DNA from: JBNKDD01 sp050288085
GTDB lineage: Bacteria; Chloroflexota; Anaerolineae; Aggregatilineales; UBA3940
DNA length: 7,334 nt
Direction of reading: 5' to 3'
Assembly (NCBI GenBank): GCA_050288085.1
Contig: JBNKDD010000292.1
Coordinates: forward strand, 1 to 7,334
In this document: piece by piece, positions 6,227 to 7,334 of the stretch
Layout: each line of letters starts with the position of its first letter
How positions within the stretch are numbered: the stretch's first letter is position 1
Notes under the pieces: model-generated
The model's database searches: none
Told to the model about the DNA's origin: nothing
The model's input: the letters and a program-made list of their open reading frames with translations, nothing else
Translations under genes and position numbers: made by a program

Positions 6227-6854
6227 GAAGATCCGGATCATGCTGGCCGACGATCACCCGGTCGTGCTGGATGGTCTAAGTATGATGCTTGAGACACAAC
6301 CGGACTTTGAGATAGTAGGCATAGCTGGTGATGGTGCCGCACTTCTTGAACAAATTACCAACCTCCAGCCGGATGTACTGTTGTTGGATATTGAGATGCC
6401 GAAGCTCAATGGTATCGAGGTGCTTCAGAAGCTGGCTGATCGCTGCCCGGTTGTGCGGGTGCTCGTGTTTACCGCCTATAACACAGACGATCACATTGTT
6501 CAGGCAGTGAAGGCGGGTGTTAAAGGATATTTATTAAAAGGTACACCCCGGGGTGAAATCTTCGATGCGATTCGGATTGTCTATCGTGGGGGTACACTGC
6601 TCCAACCGGTCATTGTTGCCCAATTGATGTCTCAACTTGATGAGACAATGGAGCACCTCACCTCCCGCGAAAAAGAGGTGCTGCGACATGTTGGTCAGGG
6701 GCGAACCAATAAAGAGATAGCCAATCTCCTGGTCATCAGCGAGCGTACTGTGAAGTTCCATATCAGTTCTATTCTCAGCAAACTGGCAGCCAGCAACCGG
6801 ACTGAAGCAGTTTCTATCGCCATTCAACGTGGATTGCTCGATATCGTGAGTTAG
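6219..6854 (+). CDS. NarL/FixJ-type response regulator with LuxR HTH
   Basis: This 211-residue regulator has a receiver domain at about 4-120 and a LuxR-type helix-turn-helix at about 146-205. The acidic pocket is Asp11-Asp12 (LADDHPVVLDGL), the phosphoacceptor is Asp57 in LLLDIEMP, and the switch residues Thr85 (VFTAY) and Lys107 (GYLLKG) are present, so it should be fully competent. The HTH has the classic LTSREKEVLRHVGQG start, then NKEIANLLVISERTVKFH and SSILSKL. The ATG at 6219 lies within the last codons of the kinase gene (8-bp overlap) with AGGAGAG just upstream, so translation is coupled. It is the last gene of the SDR operon and presumably binds a promoter after phosphorylation by the kinase. 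Its own operon and the oxidase upstream are candidates, but no target site can be assigned from sequence alone. Confidence 0.95.
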   Translation: MPEKIRIMLADDHPVVLDGLSMMLETQPDFEIVGIAGDGAALLEQITNLQPDVLLLDIEMPKLNGIEVLQKLADRCPVVRVLVFTAYNTDDHIVQAVKAGVKGYLLKGTPRGEIFDAIRIVYRGGTLLQPVIVAQLMSQLDETMEHLTSREKEVLRHVGQGRTNKEIANLLVISERTVKFHISSILSKLAASNRTEAVSIAIQRGLLDIVS

Positions 6855-6897
6855 GGCGCTTCACCGTAATTGGGTGGATAATTCATGTGGGACCAAC

Positions 6898-6910
6898 GGG
6901 GGAATCCCCC
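6898..6910. repeat. Short GC hairpin
   Basis: GGGGG (6898-6902), AAT, CCCCC (6906-6910) forms a tight 5-bp GC hairpin about 44 bases after the regulator stop. No T-run follows on the plus strand. It may act as a weak pause or end-protection structure for the operon mRNA. Confidence 0.3.
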
Positions 6911-6999
6911 AAACCGTAACTACTTACTGCGTGAGAGTCTAGAAGTCATTTCAAAATTCGGTCAATACACCCAAAATGATAAGGCGGCTTCTTAACGTT

Positions 7000-7035
7000 A
7001 AAAATAAAATGAGCTTTGAGTCAATCTCAAAGCTC
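7000..7035 (-). terminator. Strong 10-bp hairpin with a U-rich tail on the minus strand
   Basis: GAGCTTTGAG (7011-7020) and CTCAAAGCTC (7026-7035) form a perfect 10-bp stem with a 5-base loop. Read on the minus strand, the stem is followed by ATTTTATTTTT (7010-7000), the layout of an intrinsic terminator. On the plus strand the 3' side is TTGAAGAATGG, a poor U-tract, although the hairpin may still end or protect the SDR-operon mRNA. No minus-strand gene to its right is visible in the window, which is odd. Confidence 0.55.
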
Positions 7036-7220
7036 TTGAAGAATGGCTTGCTCTATTACCAACTATATAACATTTGTATTATTACACCTATTAAACGGGT
7101 ACGACGGGCTTGGTCTGCTCATCGGGTACCTATTCTACCGCCGTTCCTGTGGGTTCCCCCTAAACGCGCTTATCATGTCGTAATCAGCGAAATCCTCACC
7201 TTCATCCGGGAGGGGCAAGT

Positions 7221-7316
7221 ATGACCGCCTCACTCAGACCGGATGTTCTACGCCAGTTCGCTTCAAAATCAGGGATAATGACAGGGAGGAAAAGAAAGCA
7301 GGAGGACCAGAGATGA
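7221..7316 (+). CDS. Small ORF (31 residues), unknown, coupled to the next gene
   Basis: ATG at 7221 is preceded by GGGAGGGG (7208-7215) with a five-base spacer. The frame encodes a short peptide starting MTASLRPDVLRQFASKSG and ending in a very basic, hydrophilic tail (GRKRKQEDQR). It has no membrane segment or known motif. Its TGA stop overlaps the next start codon as ATGA (7313-7316), the standard arrangement for translational coupling. It could be a small protein, a leader peptide for the downstream gene, or a degenerate remnant. I do not recognise it. Confidence 0.4.
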   Translation: MTASLRPDVLRQFASKSGIMTGRKRKQEDQR

Positions 7317-7334
7317 GCGAAACCCCGCTAGAAA
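7313..7334 (+). CDS. Start of an unidentified gene that leaves the window
   Basis: ATG at 7313 is preceded by a near-ideal AGGAGG (7300-7305) with a seven-base spacer and overlaps the stop of the small ORF as ATGA. Only MSETPLE is visible, which is too little to assign a family. The start is called on the ribosome binding site and the coupling alone. Confidence 0.5.

Larger units (their letters stand above)
6855..7220. other. 366-base spacer after the two-component genes
   Basis: I see no supportable gene here. An 82-codon reading frame at 6976-7224 runs straight through a strong hairpin and has no family-like content, so I leave it out. The spacer is AT-rich in its middle third (about 6985-7095). 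It contains a GGGGG-AAT-CCCCC hairpin at 6898-6910, a 10-bp hairpin at 7011-7035, and two copies of CGGGTAC about 26 bases apart (near 7097 and 7123). No tRNA or rRNA is seen. The AT-rich block could be the remnant of an inserted element, but I found no terminal repeats. Confidence 0.5.

Noticed and set aside
6880..7220. MITE or CRISPR-like structure in the AT-rich spacer
   Set aside because: I found only isolated short hairpins and a pair of 7-base repeats. There are no regularly spaced repeats and no terminal inverted repeats with a target duplication.
6976..7224. 82-codon plus-strand ORF with an ATGA overlap to the next small ORF
   Set aside because: It runs through the strong hairpin at 7011-7035, lacks a ribosome binding site and shows no family-like pattern. 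The ATGA overlap at its end is probably chance.

Overview
The window reads as an accessory-type stretch of a chromosome of moderate GC content. It most probably comes from a Chloroflexota bacterium (Chloroflexales, Herpetosiphonales or Ktedonobacterales type). I infer this from the mix of genes: a berberine-bridge-type FAD oxidase, a DUF1697 protein, a divergent QueA paralogue next to an SDR, a soluble GAF/HisKA_3 kinase with a NarL-type regulator, and an IS701-like transposase. No rRNA or other marker fixes the taxonomy, so the assignment is tentative.

Layout. (1) Positions 1-405, minus strand: the first 135 codons of an IS701-like DDE transposase, which runs off the left edge. The end of the element probably lies near 509, next to a TTAA that fits the YTAR target preference. 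(2) Positions 510-776: spacer with a weak promoter candidate. (3) Positions 777-1319: a complete DUF1697 protein. (4) Positions 1320-1650: a 331-base spacer with small hairpins and operator-like sequence. (5) Positions 1651-3057: a full-length FAD-linked oxidase of the BBE-like family. (6) Positions 3058-3243: a spacer in which an 11-bp inverted repeat pairs the Shine-Dalgarno sequence of the next gene with a near-copy of the 16S rRNA 3' end. (7) Positions 3244-6854: a tight four-gene operon of an NADP-type SDR, a divergent QueA-like protein, a soluble GAF sensor histidine kinase and a LuxR/NarL response regulator. The genes overlap by 17 bp, are separated by 33 bp, and overlap by 8 bp in turn. 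(8) Positions 6855-7220: a 366-base spacer with a strong 10-bp hairpin whose U-tract faces the minus strand. (9) Positions 7221-7334: a 31-codon ORF coupled through ATGA to a gene that starts at 7313 and leaves the window.

How the genes may work together. The operon is the most interesting object. A QueA-like protein that keeps the fold motifs but has changed several signature segments is co-translated with an SDR, and both sit directly upstream of a cytoplasmic two-component system whose GAF domain carries a C-x-C plus one further cysteine. I infer a redox- or metabolite-responsive circuit controlling an SDR/QueA-like reaction that is probably not queuosine synthesis. The BBE oxidase upstream shares a 10-base word and a CCCCTGT word with the leader of this operon, so the two units may be co-regulated. 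None of this has been tested.
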